From Prostheceraeus crozeri (lineage: Eukaryota > Platyhelminthes > Polycladida > Euryleptidae): a stretch of DNA of 64,000 nucleotides. The position numbers were made by a program, and so were the translations under genes. Shown here in pieces: positions 1 through 11,756 of the stretch. The stretch's first letter is position 1. Each line of letters opens with the position of its first letter. Below the pieces are notes generated by a model. The model was not told the origin of the DNA. It did no database searches and saw nothing but the letters and a program-made list of their open reading frames with translations. The stretch lies in NCBI GenBank assembly GCA_907163375.1, contig CAJQUW010006289.1, positions 62,001 through 126,000 of the forward strand. The letters run 5' to 3'.

Positions 1-67
1 AAAATAGCTACTATGCGACAAAGATTAACAATTCATTGTTAATCTTTGTCGCACAGTGGCTATCTTT
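1..67. repeat. Imperfect palindrome at window edge
   Basis: A perfect 19-bp stem (14-32 pairs with 35-53, 2-nt loop) extends outward with mismatches to about 67. It could be the end of a foldback or MITE cut by the window edge. No protein is encoded. Confidence 0.75.
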
Positions 68-277
68 ATACTTTTGTCAACGGTTTGGGTGGGGAAAACA
101 TTGTCAAAATTAGAATAATCTGAGATGTCATCAGAGAATTCGATGAAGGGTGTGAGACGGTTACACAGAAGGACGGTTACTGTAGATCTCGCTCAATTTG
201 TTGCTATACATCCGTCCAATAAATCATAGAATTAAGTGAGGATGAATCAATGAGAGCAAACCTTGGGCATGTGACAT

Positions 278-636
278 CATTTGTGTGATGGAAAACCCAA
301 GTAAAACGATGTGTTTCTTGATAGCTATAATATTGAGGACCGTTCGTCCCTGCAGGCGCAGGTCATGATCACAATTGAAAAACAAATTTACGAGACCAAA
401 CTGTTGCTATTGTCATTCACTCTAACTCACATCCCGAATGCACAATGCCATAGAAATGCGACAACAGGCAGCAAACATACATGTAGATACAGGCAACCGC
501 AATAGTCAATCAACAGACTATGCGCCAGAACAAAGAAGTACCTGATAAAGGAATGCATATGTACAATAAATAAGATAGAATAATTATTGGCAATAAGTAA
601 GAGGAAAAAAGAAAAGAAAGAAGGGAAAATATTAAA
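278..636 (-). repeat. Inverted terminal copy of PLE-1 3' end
   Basis: This stretch is a near-identical reverse complement of 5067-5421. The same hypothetical 60-odd-residue translation appears on the plus strand here and on the minus strand there, which is a repeat artefact rather than a gene. The outer boundary is sharp: similarity stops just outside CATTTGTGTGATGG. Confidence 0.85.
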
Positions 637-848
637 ATTAAAAATTGCTGATTTTGCTGCTTCGGTTGATTCAGCTTTAATTAAAAGTTAAGTTAAAAAT
701 TAGAGACCGCCGAATCATAACATACATACTGATGAGCAGAAAGCTCTAAATTCTTTGAAATCTGTGAGTGATGTCATTTTTCTTCCATCAGATAAGGGAA
801 TTTCCATGGTTGGTTAATGACCGTGCTGTTTATGACAATAAATTGAAA
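637..848 (+). pseudogene. PLE-1 RT, N-terminal fragment
   Basis: Conceptual translation gives a Penelope RT N-terminal region. It includes DEQKALNSLKSVSDVIFLPS and then DKGISMV followed, after a one-base shift, by VNDRAVYDNKLK. LP(A/S)DKG followed by a V-rich strand and YD/YxxK is typical of the family upstream of the RT fingers. At least two in-frame stops and a frameshift are present. The frame resumes at 3484 with residues DLIN, so the interruption is an insertion and not a deletion. Confidence 0.7.
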
Positions 849-950
849 TAATACAATAATTAAGGTCTATGTTCATCTGCTCTCTCCTTTTCTTCCAATT
901 TTCGATTTTGTGATGCTGTTTTTAATATAGATAGTAGTATTTTAAACACT

Positions 951-2473
951 TTTTTATTTTAACAACCCCTTTCTCCCATATAAATGAGGTAGGGGGGATT
1001 CATACAAACGAGATAAAAAGGTGACAGTTCATATACATCATAAAATTCATGGAAACACAAACTAGCTACAGTCCACAAACCATCAGGGTAACACAGTCAA
1101 GTAAAATGTCAGCCGCTCCATACTTCAACCACCTTGTGCACAGTTCTCCGCCATACGAGTCTGTCTTCTGCGTCGCTTCTCCAACTTCTTCAATCTTCCT
1201 CCGCCTTCTGGAAATGTCTTTTGACACAGTCACTCCAACAAATCCTCGGTCTTCCTCTTCTTCGCACACTCATTTCTTGCTCCATTCGCCTGGGTAGCCT
1301 CTGCTCATTCATTCTTGCCACATGTCCGGCCCAAGATAGTCTCTTTCCCACAATCTTCTGAGTCATCGTTCGTTTCAGTCCGACTTCGAGTCTCATTTCT
1401 GCTAGTTTTCTTCTGTCAACCAACTTCACTCCACACAACCTCCTCAGCCAATTGTTCTCGCACACTTGCAGTCTATCTTGCTGATCTTTGGTGAGCGCCA
1501 TTGTTTCCAGACCATATGTGACTGCTGGAATTACACACACCTCTAACACTTTCCGTCTGATATCTTTGCTGATCCTTCTGTCTCCCAACACTCCTGCCAC
1601 TTTCTGATAGGCTCCGACCCCTGCTCTAATTCTCCTATTCACTTCCATTTCGCTCCGCCCATCTTCCGCTACCACACCTCCCAAGTACTTGAAACCCTTT
1701 GTCTGCTTTAGCTGAATTCCTTGCACCTCAACACTTATGTCCTTTGGCTCCTTTCCGACCCACATTACTTCCGTCTTATCCAAATTGATGCGCAGCCCAT
1801 GCCTTTGGAAATTCTGCGCCCACTTTTCCAGTTGATCTTGTAGCTCCACCTCGTCTTTCGTTATCACAGCTAGATCGTCAGCATGCATTATCTTGTTCAT
1901 TGCATCATGTTCTTCGCTTTTCCTTGACAACAATTCCATAATCAGAATGAACAAAAATGTACTTAAAGCACTTCCTTGTCTGAGCCCTGTTTTTATTTGG
2001 AAATCTTCACTGATGTTATCTCCAACTATCAGTGCCGTTCTGGTTCTTTCGTACATCTTTTCGATAAGTATCACCTCTTTCTCTCCAGCATTTAACCATC
2101 TCAGGGTTGCCACCACTAGGGGTCTAGGGACGCTGTCATAAGCTTTCTCTAAATCTACGAATCCTATCGCTATGTTTTCTTCTCTTTCAATCGTCTTCTC
2201 CATCTTCTGTCTCACCGCAAACATCCCATCCGATGTACTTCTACCTTTTCTGAAACCTTGCTGCTCCTCTCCAATTTCGTGTTCCACTTGTGATCTCAGC
2301 CTTCCGTTGATTATGCGCTCCAACAATTTCATCACTTGACTTAGAATAGTGATTCCTCTGTATTTCTCAGGGTCATGTCGACTTCCTTTTCCTTTCCAAA
2401 TGGGGACAATAAAACCCAGCCTCCAGGCCTCTGGGATTTCCCCTTTTTCATAGCACAGCCGAAAAAGTCTAGC
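951..2473 (-). mobile_element. 5'-truncated RTE-like LINE insertion
   Basis: The minus-strand element is bounded by a 19-bp target-site duplication with one mismatch (932-950 and 2474-2492, TAGTAGTATTTTAAnCACT). Its 3' end, at the low-coordinate side, finishes in an A-rich tail, and its 5' end starts abruptly inside the RT domain. Together these are the signature of a truncated target-primed insertion. Confidence 0.85.
1109..2473 (-). pseudogene. RTE-clade reverse transcriptase, truncated
   Basis: Over 420 open codons encode most of a non-LTR reverse transcriptase. Visible motifs in order are KYRGITILS, GFRKGRSTSDGMFAVRQ, a catalytic-region DLEKAYDSVPR, TGLRQGSALS, the active-site box HADDLAVI (usually F/YADD), then LRINLDKTEVMWVG and GFKYLGGVV. 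The C-terminal part has LRRLCGVKLVDRRK and SWAGHVARM, typical of RTE-like elements. The endonuclease domain and RT N-terminus are absent because of 5' truncation. An in-frame TGA at about 1187-1189 (EED, stop, RSWRSDAEDR) precedes a further 26 or so family-like codons to 1109, so the original stop was probably at 1109. The preceding frame is clean, which argues for a fairly recent insertion. The clade call rests on overall look, not an alignment. Confidence 0.85.
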
Positions 2474-2497
2474 TAGTAGTATTTTAAGCACTACATA

Positions 2498-3239
2498 CCG
2501 TATTTCTTTGAATATGAGACGCCCTTGAATAAGAGACGCATGTACAAAAAATAGACTGCTATAGACATATTACATGCAGGCTATTGTAATGTGGCAGCTA
2601 CATCCGCCTGAGTGATTATTAGGCCTACTTATCTTAGTAAAATAAGCCAATCTACTAGTAAATACCGGGTATCATGACCAATATTGTATAATATATAAGG
2701 CTTCTTGTTGTTATACATGCCGTACATGCAGACCTACTTAAGGTTACTTCATCTACCATTTAAGGAGGCATTGTACGGTAGCTTCCTTTGCATTTGGAGT
2801 CATGTACCGGTCGGTAACTTTTTCTGCAAATACTACTTGATTATCGGTATTTTCGTTTCGGTAAATTCAGATCTAGTCTACATGTATAGTGGCCAACATG
2901 TACTGGTATATGAATGTATTTGATGAGTCTACAAGATATGCTACTACAAACCACAAAACTCCTTTCATTTCCAAAATATCTGAATTATGATAAAGCATAT
3001 ATATGTAAGAAAAATTACTGGCGAAATTTGCCCATGACACAGGCCTAAGTGAGGAATGCAAAGGTTGCCTAAGAGAATAGTAGCAAAAAACTAAGACATC
3101 TTTTTCTAATGAAAGAATGAAAACTTGAACATTTGATAGATACGAGACGCCCTTGAATAAGAGACGCCCTGAATAAGAGACGCATCAATCAGGGATCTGA
3201 AAAAAATAAGAGACGCGTCTCTTATTCAAAGAAATACGG
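2498..3239. mobile_element. MITE with TA duplication, 742 bp
   Basis: The terminal inverted repeats begin CCGTATTTCTTTGAATA at 2498 and end in its complement at 3239, each followed by TA (2496-2497 and 3240-3241). Subterminal units reading GAATAAGAGACGC occur at both ends and make a local hairpin near 3207-3225. No transposase is seen. The TA duplication suggests mobilisation by a Tc1/mariner-type or similar TA-targeting enzyme. Confidence 0.8.
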
Positions 3240-3483
3240 TAATTTGTATAGTCATTGAATATTTGTTTTTATTGTAAACATTCTGAACTTCTGTCATCTG
3301 TTGCTTCCATTCTCATTAATGATTTTCCGTAGCCTATACATGCATACGTAATCAAGCCTGCACGGCGAAACGTTGTATGATTGAATACTATTCTGTATCC
3401 GAAGAAAATTACTTTCGCTTTGTATTCATACATATACGAGCATAACCGGAAGTCACTCTCCGCATTTTCATCATAAATTGAAA

Positions 3484-5041
3484 GATCTGATTAACTAAAG
3501 TCCTTATCAGAAAGTAAAGTTCGACCCTGGTCAGCGTTACCGGAAAGACCTCACCGACTTATTGCGTCCGTTTTGTGATTCTGGTGTTCTTGAAAGGAGT
3601 CTATTCTTGAGACTTTTTCCTAATCAGTTTCAACCTCCACATTTATTTGGTTTTCCAAAGGCACACAAGCTTGGGCGTCCGATACGGCCTATCGCTAGGA
3701 TGCGAGAATCACTGTTTTCTCCTCATAGGAGATGGTTGACTGACATCGTGGCTCCCTACATGAAAGATGGATCTTCTTTTGTAGAAAATGCTGGTTCTGC
3801 TAAAGAATTGGTCAGCAAGAATGAGATGGAGAAAGTTCTGGCGTTTTGCTAGTCTGCATGTAGTCAATATGTTTGCAAACGTGCCGGTTGAAGTGTCAAT
3901 TTCTGTTGTGAAACGTCGAATAGAGCTAGACGAATTCAAGATTCAACGCTGAAGCCTTAAGTAATTTAATTGGATTTTGTCTCACCAAATGCCATTTCCT
4001 CTTTGACCACCATTTTTATGTTTGAACGGATGGGGTTGCCATGGGCAGCAGTATTGGATGCGCTGTGGTCATCATTTACATGAATTTTTACGAAGAGATA
4101 GCTCTTAGGGAGGCTTCTGTAATTGGGTTGCACGTTCCTGTGATGTGGATAAGATAAGTAGATGATGTTTTGATTTTATTCAAACATGATTATTATGATT
4201 TTGATGCTTTTCTCTCCTTTTTAAATGGATTGCGTGACTGCATTCAATTCACTTTGGAAATTGAGATCCATGTTTTTGAATCTCGTCATTCAGAAACATC
4301 AAGATAAACTCAAGTTTTCTGTTTACAAAAAACCTACTCACAATGATAGATACCTTCGCAGAACTTCTTGTCATCCTCGTCATGTGTTCAAAGACATTGT
4401 TTTACTTGTTTGAGGACGAGAGCGGAAAATTTGTATTCAAATTCAGAATTAAAAGCCGAAAAGCAACATCTAAAGAAGGTCCTGAAATCTAACGGCTATA
4501 CTGATAAAGACTTAAGATCTCTTGACATGTCACCGCAGAGAAATAGAGAAAGCAAGACAATCGATCATGAACAATTACCGCGCATTCGATATTGCCCTGG
4601 TTTCTCAGAAAAAGTAAAACGTGTTTTCATACGGGCTGGTTCGAACTTGCATTTTAAAGCTCCTCCCACATTGAGAGATAAACTTACTCGAAAGTAACCC
4701 CTAGAAATTGATGCACATGGTCCTGTTTATAGGGTCCAATGCAATACCTGCACTTGATCTTACACCGGTGAGACAAGCAGGACTCTCACTGACAGAATTA
4801 AGGCACACAAAAGAGCTGTTAGAAATTATTCTGTTTCATCAGAGATTGATAACCATGTCTGGGAATCTGGTCACGCGATGAATTGGGAGACTGCGAAGAT
4901 TCTTTGTCGGGAAAGAAATGATCACCGTCGGATTTTCAAGGAAGCCTGTTTCACTCGTGCTCACAGAAGTGGTAATTGTGTGTTTCATCATTTGCACGAC
5001 GGTGGGACACTCTCTTGTAAGTTCATGAGTCTACGTTTAAT
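3484..5041 (+). pseudogene. PLE-1 reverse transcriptase and GIY-YIG endonuclease, broken
   Basis: The RT fingers show FGFPKAHKLGRPIRPIA near 3650-3705. The palm shows GSSIGCAVVIIYMNFYEE near 4040-4100. The catalytic box near 4150-4165 reads stop-VDDVLILF, so the tyrosine of the expected YVDD has become a stop codon. Further on is FSVYKKPTHNDRYLRRTSC (about 4315-4372), then HPRHVFKDIV. The nuclease part begins at CNTCT, stop, SYTGETSRTLTDRIKAHKRA (about 4740-4820), matching the GIY-YIG pattern with its conserved R and H, and continues to about 5030. Several frameshifts separate these blocks. In the family this protein copies element RNA into nicked or exposed 3' ends. Here it cannot be active. 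Confidence 0.85.
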
Positions 5042-5066
5042 CTTGATTTTTCTGCCTTTCATATTG

Positions 5067-5421
5067 TAATCTTATTTTTCCTTCCCTTCTTTTCTCCTCT
5101 TATTTATTACCAATAATTATTCTATTTTATTTATTGCACATATGCATTCCTTTATCAGGTACTTCTGAGTTCTGGCGTATAGTCTGTTGATTGACTATTG
5201 CGGTTGCTGTATCTACATGTATGTTTGCTGCCTGTTGTCGCATTTCTATGGCATTGTGCATTCGGGATGTGAGTTAGAGTGAATGACAATAGCAACAGTT
5301 TGGTCTCGTAAATTTGTTTTTCAATTGTGATCATGACCTGCGCCTGCAGGGACGAACGGTCCTCAATATTATAGCTATCAAGAAACACATCGTTTTACTT
5401 GGGTTTTCCATCACACAAATG
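5067..5421 (+). repeat. PLE-1 3' terminal region
   Basis: This is the 3' non-coding end of PLE-1, in the same orientation as the coding body. It is repeated inverted at 278-636. Similarity ends just after CCATCACACAAATG. Confidence 0.8.
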
Positions 5422-6374
5422 AAAACGTTGAATGTAATCTTCACAGGCCAATCGTTTCAGAGTGCGCAATTTTCTTGTCGACCCCTATATATGATATCAT
5501 TCGATTGCAGTATGACTAATTTGAATGAAAGCTCAAGTGATGTGACTTTTCCTGAATACTAGCTTCAGATTTTTTAAAAGATCGCGGTTTTTGTTCCACA
5601 TCGAACAAAAGTGCAAAAATTCACATGCCATGTTTAACATTCAATTTATATTCTTAGCGACGGAATGAATTTTTTGAGATGGTAATGATCTCAACAAAAA
5701 GTTTTCAATACATGTTTTCATCTTTACATTGGTGTGCTGTTGTTTGAAGCACCATTCTCATTTCATTCATGATAGCCAACAGAATGAAAACAGCATTCAT
5801 GAGAAAGTTTGCTGCACTGAGATTACCATTTGAAATGTAAAAAACTCAATCCTCTATCTCACCAAGGGAATCATTGTCATCATAAATTGAAATAATGAAC
5901 GAAGATATCTGATTGTTTTTGGTCTGGCGGACGCGACTATCATGCCATCATCGACCGATCCTTTTGATATTGGTTTCCATCTTCTAGATCTAATAGACCA
6001 AAAGTCAAATTCAATCTTTCCTATTCATATTTACGAGATGAAACTGAAGATGCCAGTAGTTACTCTATATTCTCCAACTAAATTCTCTAATGATGCAAAG
6101 ACAATGGTACTATATTTATCATATGATTTATGCTGATTAAACTTCATGAAAGATTTGTCTGATCGAAAATCTTTGCGTCATCAGCATTACGTCACAACAA
6201 TTGTTTAGCACATGTTTTTAACCAGATAGCAAATGGAACAGCGACCAGAGATGAACACAAACCGATCCCAAGTGAGCATACGAGCCTAGATAGCGGCAAA
6301 CAGATTGAACTTATGACGGCTACAAATGACATTGCATATTACTCTACATATTCAAGATTGCATTCAAAAGTCCA
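5422..6374. other. AT-rich stretch, no feature seen
   Basis: No coding signal, RNA gene or clear repeat was recognised. A 20-bp string at 5877-5896 (TCATCATAAATTGAAATAAT) combines the two edges of the insert in PLE-1 (3470-3483 and 838-852). This may be coincidence or a small related remnant. Confidence 0.4.
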
Positions 6375-6382
6375 TTAAATCT

Positions 6383-8296
6383 CAGAGTTGGAAGTGGGTC
6401 AACGAGACTTGACCCACGACCCACCTGACCCACGACATCTATGACCCACTTGACCCACCTGACCCACATGCTGCATGGGTGAATGATGTGAGTGCAATTT
6501 CCTTTTATGGTATCATCTTTAGTTTCATTTTTCTTCAAGATTCTAGGTCTATCCAGGTAGAGGCCTCGTAGTATCAAAATTGTTGTTAAGATTTGTTATT
6601 TAAGTGTATCAGATCACTTGTCACATGATAAATAGACATGTTACCTCATCAAAATTATCTTATGATCAAAGTTCATGTACCACAAATGCCTAAGATTCTA
6701 AAAAAATTTAAACGATTATATTTCTTGTTATAATTCTTGATTATCCTTTTTATTGTTACCTATTTAACTCGTAGAGAGATGATTAGTTAAGTTGAGGGCC
6801 CAGCAGACTAAATTTCAAATTTTACATTTCTTAATCAAATTAAGTTAAAAAATAAGATTGCAGTAGGCCTAAATCATTTATCCATGCATTTATTATGTTG
6901 CATGCTACACGTGTGAAAATTTTCCCAGAAAAATCGTCAAACTAATATTTCGTTGCTTCTGATGGCAATCGATTAAAATTTCATTCACTTCCCCTAATGT
7001 TAGATTTAGGTAGAAGGTTGTATATTTGATATAAGAATGACATTCATTGAAAAGCAAATGGAGTAAGCATGCGTAACGCTTGAATAGAAAATTGCACGAT
7101 GACAAGATTATAATTCATTAATTAGCTTACAATGCACACATAGATGACACAATCACACATTAGATGAACTGATATTTTTAATGAGTGGCGCTACATTTGC
7201 GAATACGTTGTGATAACAATCACTGGCGACATCATGTCAGGGATGCGGAGTCCTATCAGTTTGACTCCGACTCCGGGGGTTGATAGGACTCCGACTACAG
7301 AAAAAAATAGGACTCCGGGACTCCGACTCCACATCCCTGCATCATGTAAATATTCCTATTTTTATTGATACCAAATCAAATATCAAAACGAAACTTTTTA
7401 TTGAAACGAAGTGTCAAGAAATATCTCCCCACATAGCTCTGCCGTAATAAGTCTGTGAGAAAGGGATAAGTCTATATCAATGATCGTCGTAAGAATTACC
7501 TTATTTCAGATTGTCATGTATCGAATGAGCATTGAGATGCATGGGAACATGTACGATGCGAAAGTAGATTGAACAGCTAAATACTTTAGATATGAAGCAT
7601 GTATGTTATCAAGATATTTTTATCAATTGCACATTTCGAAAATATTTAGGCTCTGATCAATCTTTACCAGAGATTTACCATTCCAATCTCTACCAGAGGA
7701 TATTTTCTATGAGAGACCAACAAAATCAAGCAAAACAAACAAAACGAAGGTCAGCTGGCATTGCAAGAAAATTTTCAAGATTAATAATACCTCTGAATAC
7801 CTGACTTCTTCAGTAGCTGCATCTCTGAAATCAAGGTCACACATCATTGGGTATCGTCAGACATAGCGACCGAGAATCGAGCATACACAATTGTACTCAA
7901 GCAACTTCTCTTCACCAACCAACATCTCTCAGTAGACAGCAGCAATTGTTTTCGAGCCTTTAATTGGTGTGAATTCCGCCACCTTTCGAAACTGTATGAG
8001 GCGTGTAAAAGTCATCGGTGTTGCATATTTTGACTTTGTGCATTCATCACCCCTTTCAGTGACACTGACTCAATAATTTTTCATGAATGATAAGAATACG
8101 AATAAATGAAGTTGACAGTATTTGAGATTGTCAAATCTATCATGCATGGGTCAAACTGGTTGGAAGTGGGTCAACGAAGTCTGACCCACGACCCATGACC
8201 CACCAACTTTTCGGAAAAACATGACCCACGGCCCACGTGACCCACGCGATTTTGTGACCCACCTGACCCATGACCCACGACCCACTTCCAACTCTG
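6383..8296. mobile_element. Non-autonomous hAT-type element, 1.9 kb
   Basis: The left terminus CAGAGTTGGAAGTGGGTC starts at 6383 and the right terminus GACCCACTTCCAACTCTG ends at 8296. The flanking 8-mers are identical (TTAAATCT at 6375-6382 and 8297-8304), which is diagnostic of hAT-type transposition. Both subterminal zones (6391-6470 and 8156-8290) are arrays of an 8-bp motif TGACCCAC in both orientations, likely transposase-binding repeats. No transposase ORF is visible. A smaller hAT MITE (7238-7339) is nested inside. Confidence 0.9.
7238..7339. mobile_element. Tiny hAT MITE, 102 bp
   Basis: The termini CAGGGATGCGGAGTC and GACTCCACATCCCTG are flanked by exact 8-bp duplications CATCATGT (7230-7237 and 7340-7347). 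The interior is built of GACTCCGACTCCG-like units. Related actccg-rich remnants lie near 25370, 27010 and 31170-31215, so the family is dispersed. It sits inside the 6383-8296 element and is therefore younger. Confidence 0.9.
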
Positions 8297-8304
8297 TTAA
8301 ATCT

Positions 8305-11199
8305 TGCGTTTTAGATCTGCAATCAATTATTGGAATCGTTGAAAGCTATATCATGATAGGACTATGACAAAATTAGCAACTTAAGTATAGGTCTACAGCA
8401 GTCTGATGACACTGTGAACTGTAAGAAGTACACTGCAGAGTAAATCCACGTAACACCTAATAATTTCGGAATTCTGCATTGTCTTATTTATTGCAGTCTC
8501 ACATGCATGTAAAAAAACAACTTATGAGTTTAAATGATTATAAATATCATAACTGCTGATCCAGCTTTTGCTGAATGTTTATTATCTAGGCCAATACGTT
8601 TTACGTGACATGTACGGTTCTTCGAAAAGTAGACTCATACTAATGCTGAATTCATAAAGCAATAATTAATAACATGATCAAATCATAAAATCTTATCACA
8701 GTCCCATCTCCTTACACAGATCAACAAATATCAGTGGCAATTAATAGGAACTAATTACAATGCTATGTTCATGGTCTGCAGATCTGCTTGCTGTATAAGT
8801 TTATCAATTTGAACCATATGCATGTACTTTCATATTCATGAATGCTTCATTGACTATTTTTGTTGCTGAGACTGTTTCCTAATTCAAAACATTCAACTTC
8901 TGGATCGCATTGTTCAACAAGTACATGTAGAGCTAATCATGATTCAATTTTACTCTGAATGTAAGTGTGAATTTGTGTGACCTATTTGAATGGGTAGTTC
9001 ATGGAATTAAATTTGCAACTTCAATACTCGACTCATATGCTTCACTGGACAATTGGAGTTGAAGATATCGCAAACCCGCATTATTCTGCTCATTTGTGAA
9101 TCTCAAAAAAATCGAGGACATGTTCCAATATACGCGATAACTGAAGTTGTTGATGGGCCAGTTCAGTCTACGTCCATCTCTGCATTCGCCGACGCTTCCT
9201 GTTCTCCGTAATGTCTTCATAAGCAAGTGATTTGAACGCCCAATTGTAAGACAGATGAATCATTCCATGCTTCACTTAATTTCTTTTAGTATTTTCTCAG
9301 TAAATTTTAAACAAGTAAAAATATCAATTTGAGGATTATGCGTTAACTTATATAACACAGCAGCGTAAAATGCAAGTTGTGACACACACAGTGGTAGGAT
9401 TCGACAAGGTACTGATTCAATGACTGGATAGCCAAAAGTGCCAATTCCTGCAAGCTTGACATTGGCTAAGATCATCAAATTTGTGAATCAACAGTAATTT
9501 TGATTGAAAAACGCATTCTTCTGATGCGAAGCGTAAAACTGACTGTGCTGAGTATATGAACGCAGCTATTGGAATATCATCTGATGAATGCTTTTTTCAT
9601 TGAACAGATGTAACAAAATTCTTTTCTGATATTACCCTAATAATGACATCATCTGTCTAAGTGTAATCATATTTCATAGACAATCATTAAATTAATTTTT
9701 GGTACTCAGCATCAGTGCATTCAAACTTTTCAGTCAGCGAACGAGGTTTCCAGCCGTTTTCTGGCGGAAGAGTAAACTGATAGACGGATGTTCCAGCTAC
9801 TACCACTGAACTGAGCAAGGATTTTGTCGTTCATGAACTGAATTCCTGCAGTTTCTATCGATATGTTGACAGTGTTTTTCCTGTATCTACAATTCTAGAT
9901 ATTTTGTAGTACAGTATCAAAATTCCAAATTTCAGATTCTAGTATCTGGATGTGTAGGTATTGTAGATCTGTACGTAGGATTTTGTCGCTTCCTTTGATT
10001 TTTAATCACATCTTCAAGTGTTCTGATGCTGGAACAAATGAGTGGCTACAAAAATTAGTGATGTGAGTAAATTATTGGGAGCAGTTGCGCAAAACTTCTG
10101 AAAAAGCAAATGTCTGGCAATTTGACGAATTAGATGCTATTATGATGCCAATTTGACAGCAAATTTTCAAAGTTCTCAGCATAGATTTAGGTACTTGTCA
10201 TATACATTTGAGGTCTCTCGAATTTCAGAATCGCACGACTGAGGGTGCTTTTCCATATCTTATACTAGTCAATCAATAGCTTTCAATCAGATTGGTGCAG
10301 CTTATATGTGCGAGACATAAAAAAAATGATCACTGTTACAGCTGCTTTTGACTAGCACACTCAACATGCATGCCCGAAATTAAGAATCTTCGACTAAGGT
10401 ATAACAAAATACTTCCTTACAAAAAAGATGACCACTAAGTTTATGCAGCTATAAATCATCAGCGCTGAAACCGACAGCTTTTATTATGGACATGAGCAAC
10501 AACAGTAATTCATAGTGTTGATGAATTCAGTGACGATAACCTGACAGTCATTTTACCAATTGACGGTAAAAGCATAATTGATATAATCACATCTGCGATC
10601 AAATTAGTATTAAGTAAATGCATTGACATTTTGCAGAATAAGGACATACAATGTGAGCGTGGAAGATATTGATTATAGCTTCACTCACATGTTAATAGGT
10701 CTATGAAAGGGCAAATTGTTGAATTAAAGGAAAGTACGCTGTTTTGAGTATTAGTATGCTACACTAATTTTCTCTGAATTCATTAGAATTATATTGCTCA
10801 CTACTGACATTTCACTGAAGTTAGTCTACTACTGAATCTGACAGTATTCTATCAGCAAATGATGCTTTTTTTGAAAACAGAGTGAAAAAGGATTCCTTAA
10901 ATATCTGGTTGACATCTGAATTGAAAAATGCAAGCAGACCTGATTATGCAGCTATTATTTAAAATTGTCAAAATGCTAGCATTGAATTACGCGCATGAGT
11001 CCTTAATTTGCTAAAAAAATAGATAGCTGTGTTGATGCTGAGGGATAACAGCCCTGTTATATGCTGAGGGATAACTGTGTTGATGCTTGTAACTAGACCC
11101 GAAATACAATGCAAACAAATTATTATCCCCGTGCATATAGCTGTCGCTGTCTTGATGTCAACTTTCTCCGTCAAACAAAATTACACAGACAGAGATAAT
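8305..11199. other. AT-rich stretch without recognised genes
   Basis: Only short ORFs, none resembling a known family. Minor features are two copies of TGCTGAGGGATAAC near 11036-11076. Two minus-strand open stretches (about 8999-9226 and 9272-9478) look slightly exon-like but have no recognisable motif and are not annotated as genes. Confidence 0.4.
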
Positions 11200-11756
11200 G
11201 TCTGCTAAATTGGCAACTCGATGACCTGCTATTGCTTTCATGCTGAACCACAAGAGAATCTTTTTAAGCGTGATCATGTCATAAGCAACTGCCACTGGCA
11301 GAGCAACGCAACATAATCAAAGATAATGATTTCAATTAACTTTGAAAGATGTAAATGGGTCCGCATCACCATTCAGATTCAAGAAGTGAAGCAGCAATTT
11401 AGTGAATCATAAATTCATGACGATGAAAATTGAATTAAAAATATGAAATTTCAGCCACGATAGCACAATAAAATCTCGACTTTTTCATGAGGACTTCCAT
11501 TGTAATGCCGTTCATTAGATTTCCTTGATCATCAGCATACTTTCCGCTTAGGTACGATGCTTGTTAGCGAATATTCATTCCTTTTGATGTCCAACTTGTT
11601 TCATACTACTTATAACGGGGCGTCATCTCGGTAGTATTTAAATTGGCAAACATTTAGCTTTTTCAAAACTGCTCAAATAATTTTTTGGACCTCAGGAACG
11701 TAATCTCCGCAAAAACTGAATCTTTTGATATAAACATTTTCACTGTATACAGAGTC

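Larger units (their letters stand above)
849..3472. mobile_element. Composite nested insert inside PLE-1
   Basis: 2.6 kb of foreign DNA interrupts the PLE-1 frame and is bounded by ATAAATTGAAA on both sides. After removing the RTE LINE and the TA-flanked MITE, about 330 bp remain (849-950, 2493-2497, 3240-3472). Their right part contains GGCGAAACGTTGTATGATTG, which resembles tails of Penelope-like elements, so this first insert may itself be a short 5'-truncated PLE. That classification is an inference. Confidence 0.6.
278..5421 (+). mobile_element. Penelope-like retroelement PLE-1, degenerate, with nested insertions
   Basis: The plus strand carries pieces of a Penelope-type reverse transcriptase followed by a GIY-YIG endonuclease domain. 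They are flanked by a long inverted repeat: 278-636 is the reverse complement of 5067-5421. An inverted, partial terminal copy joined to the 5' side is a known arrangement for Penelope-like elements. The coding body is split: 637-848 holds the N-terminal RT part and 3484-5041 the rest. The reading frame is continuous if 849-3472 plus one copy of an 11-bp repeat (ATAAATTGAAA at 838-848 and 3473-3483) is removed. In-frame stops and frameshifts show it is dead. Confidence 0.85.

Noticed and set aside
311-505. 64-codon ORF as a gene
   Set aside because: It is part of the inverted PLE-1 terminal repeat and recurs on the minus strand at 5155-5388.
8999-9478. Two minus-strand ORFs that look faintly exon-like
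   Set aside because: No recognisable motif, no consistent splice signals and no linkage between them.
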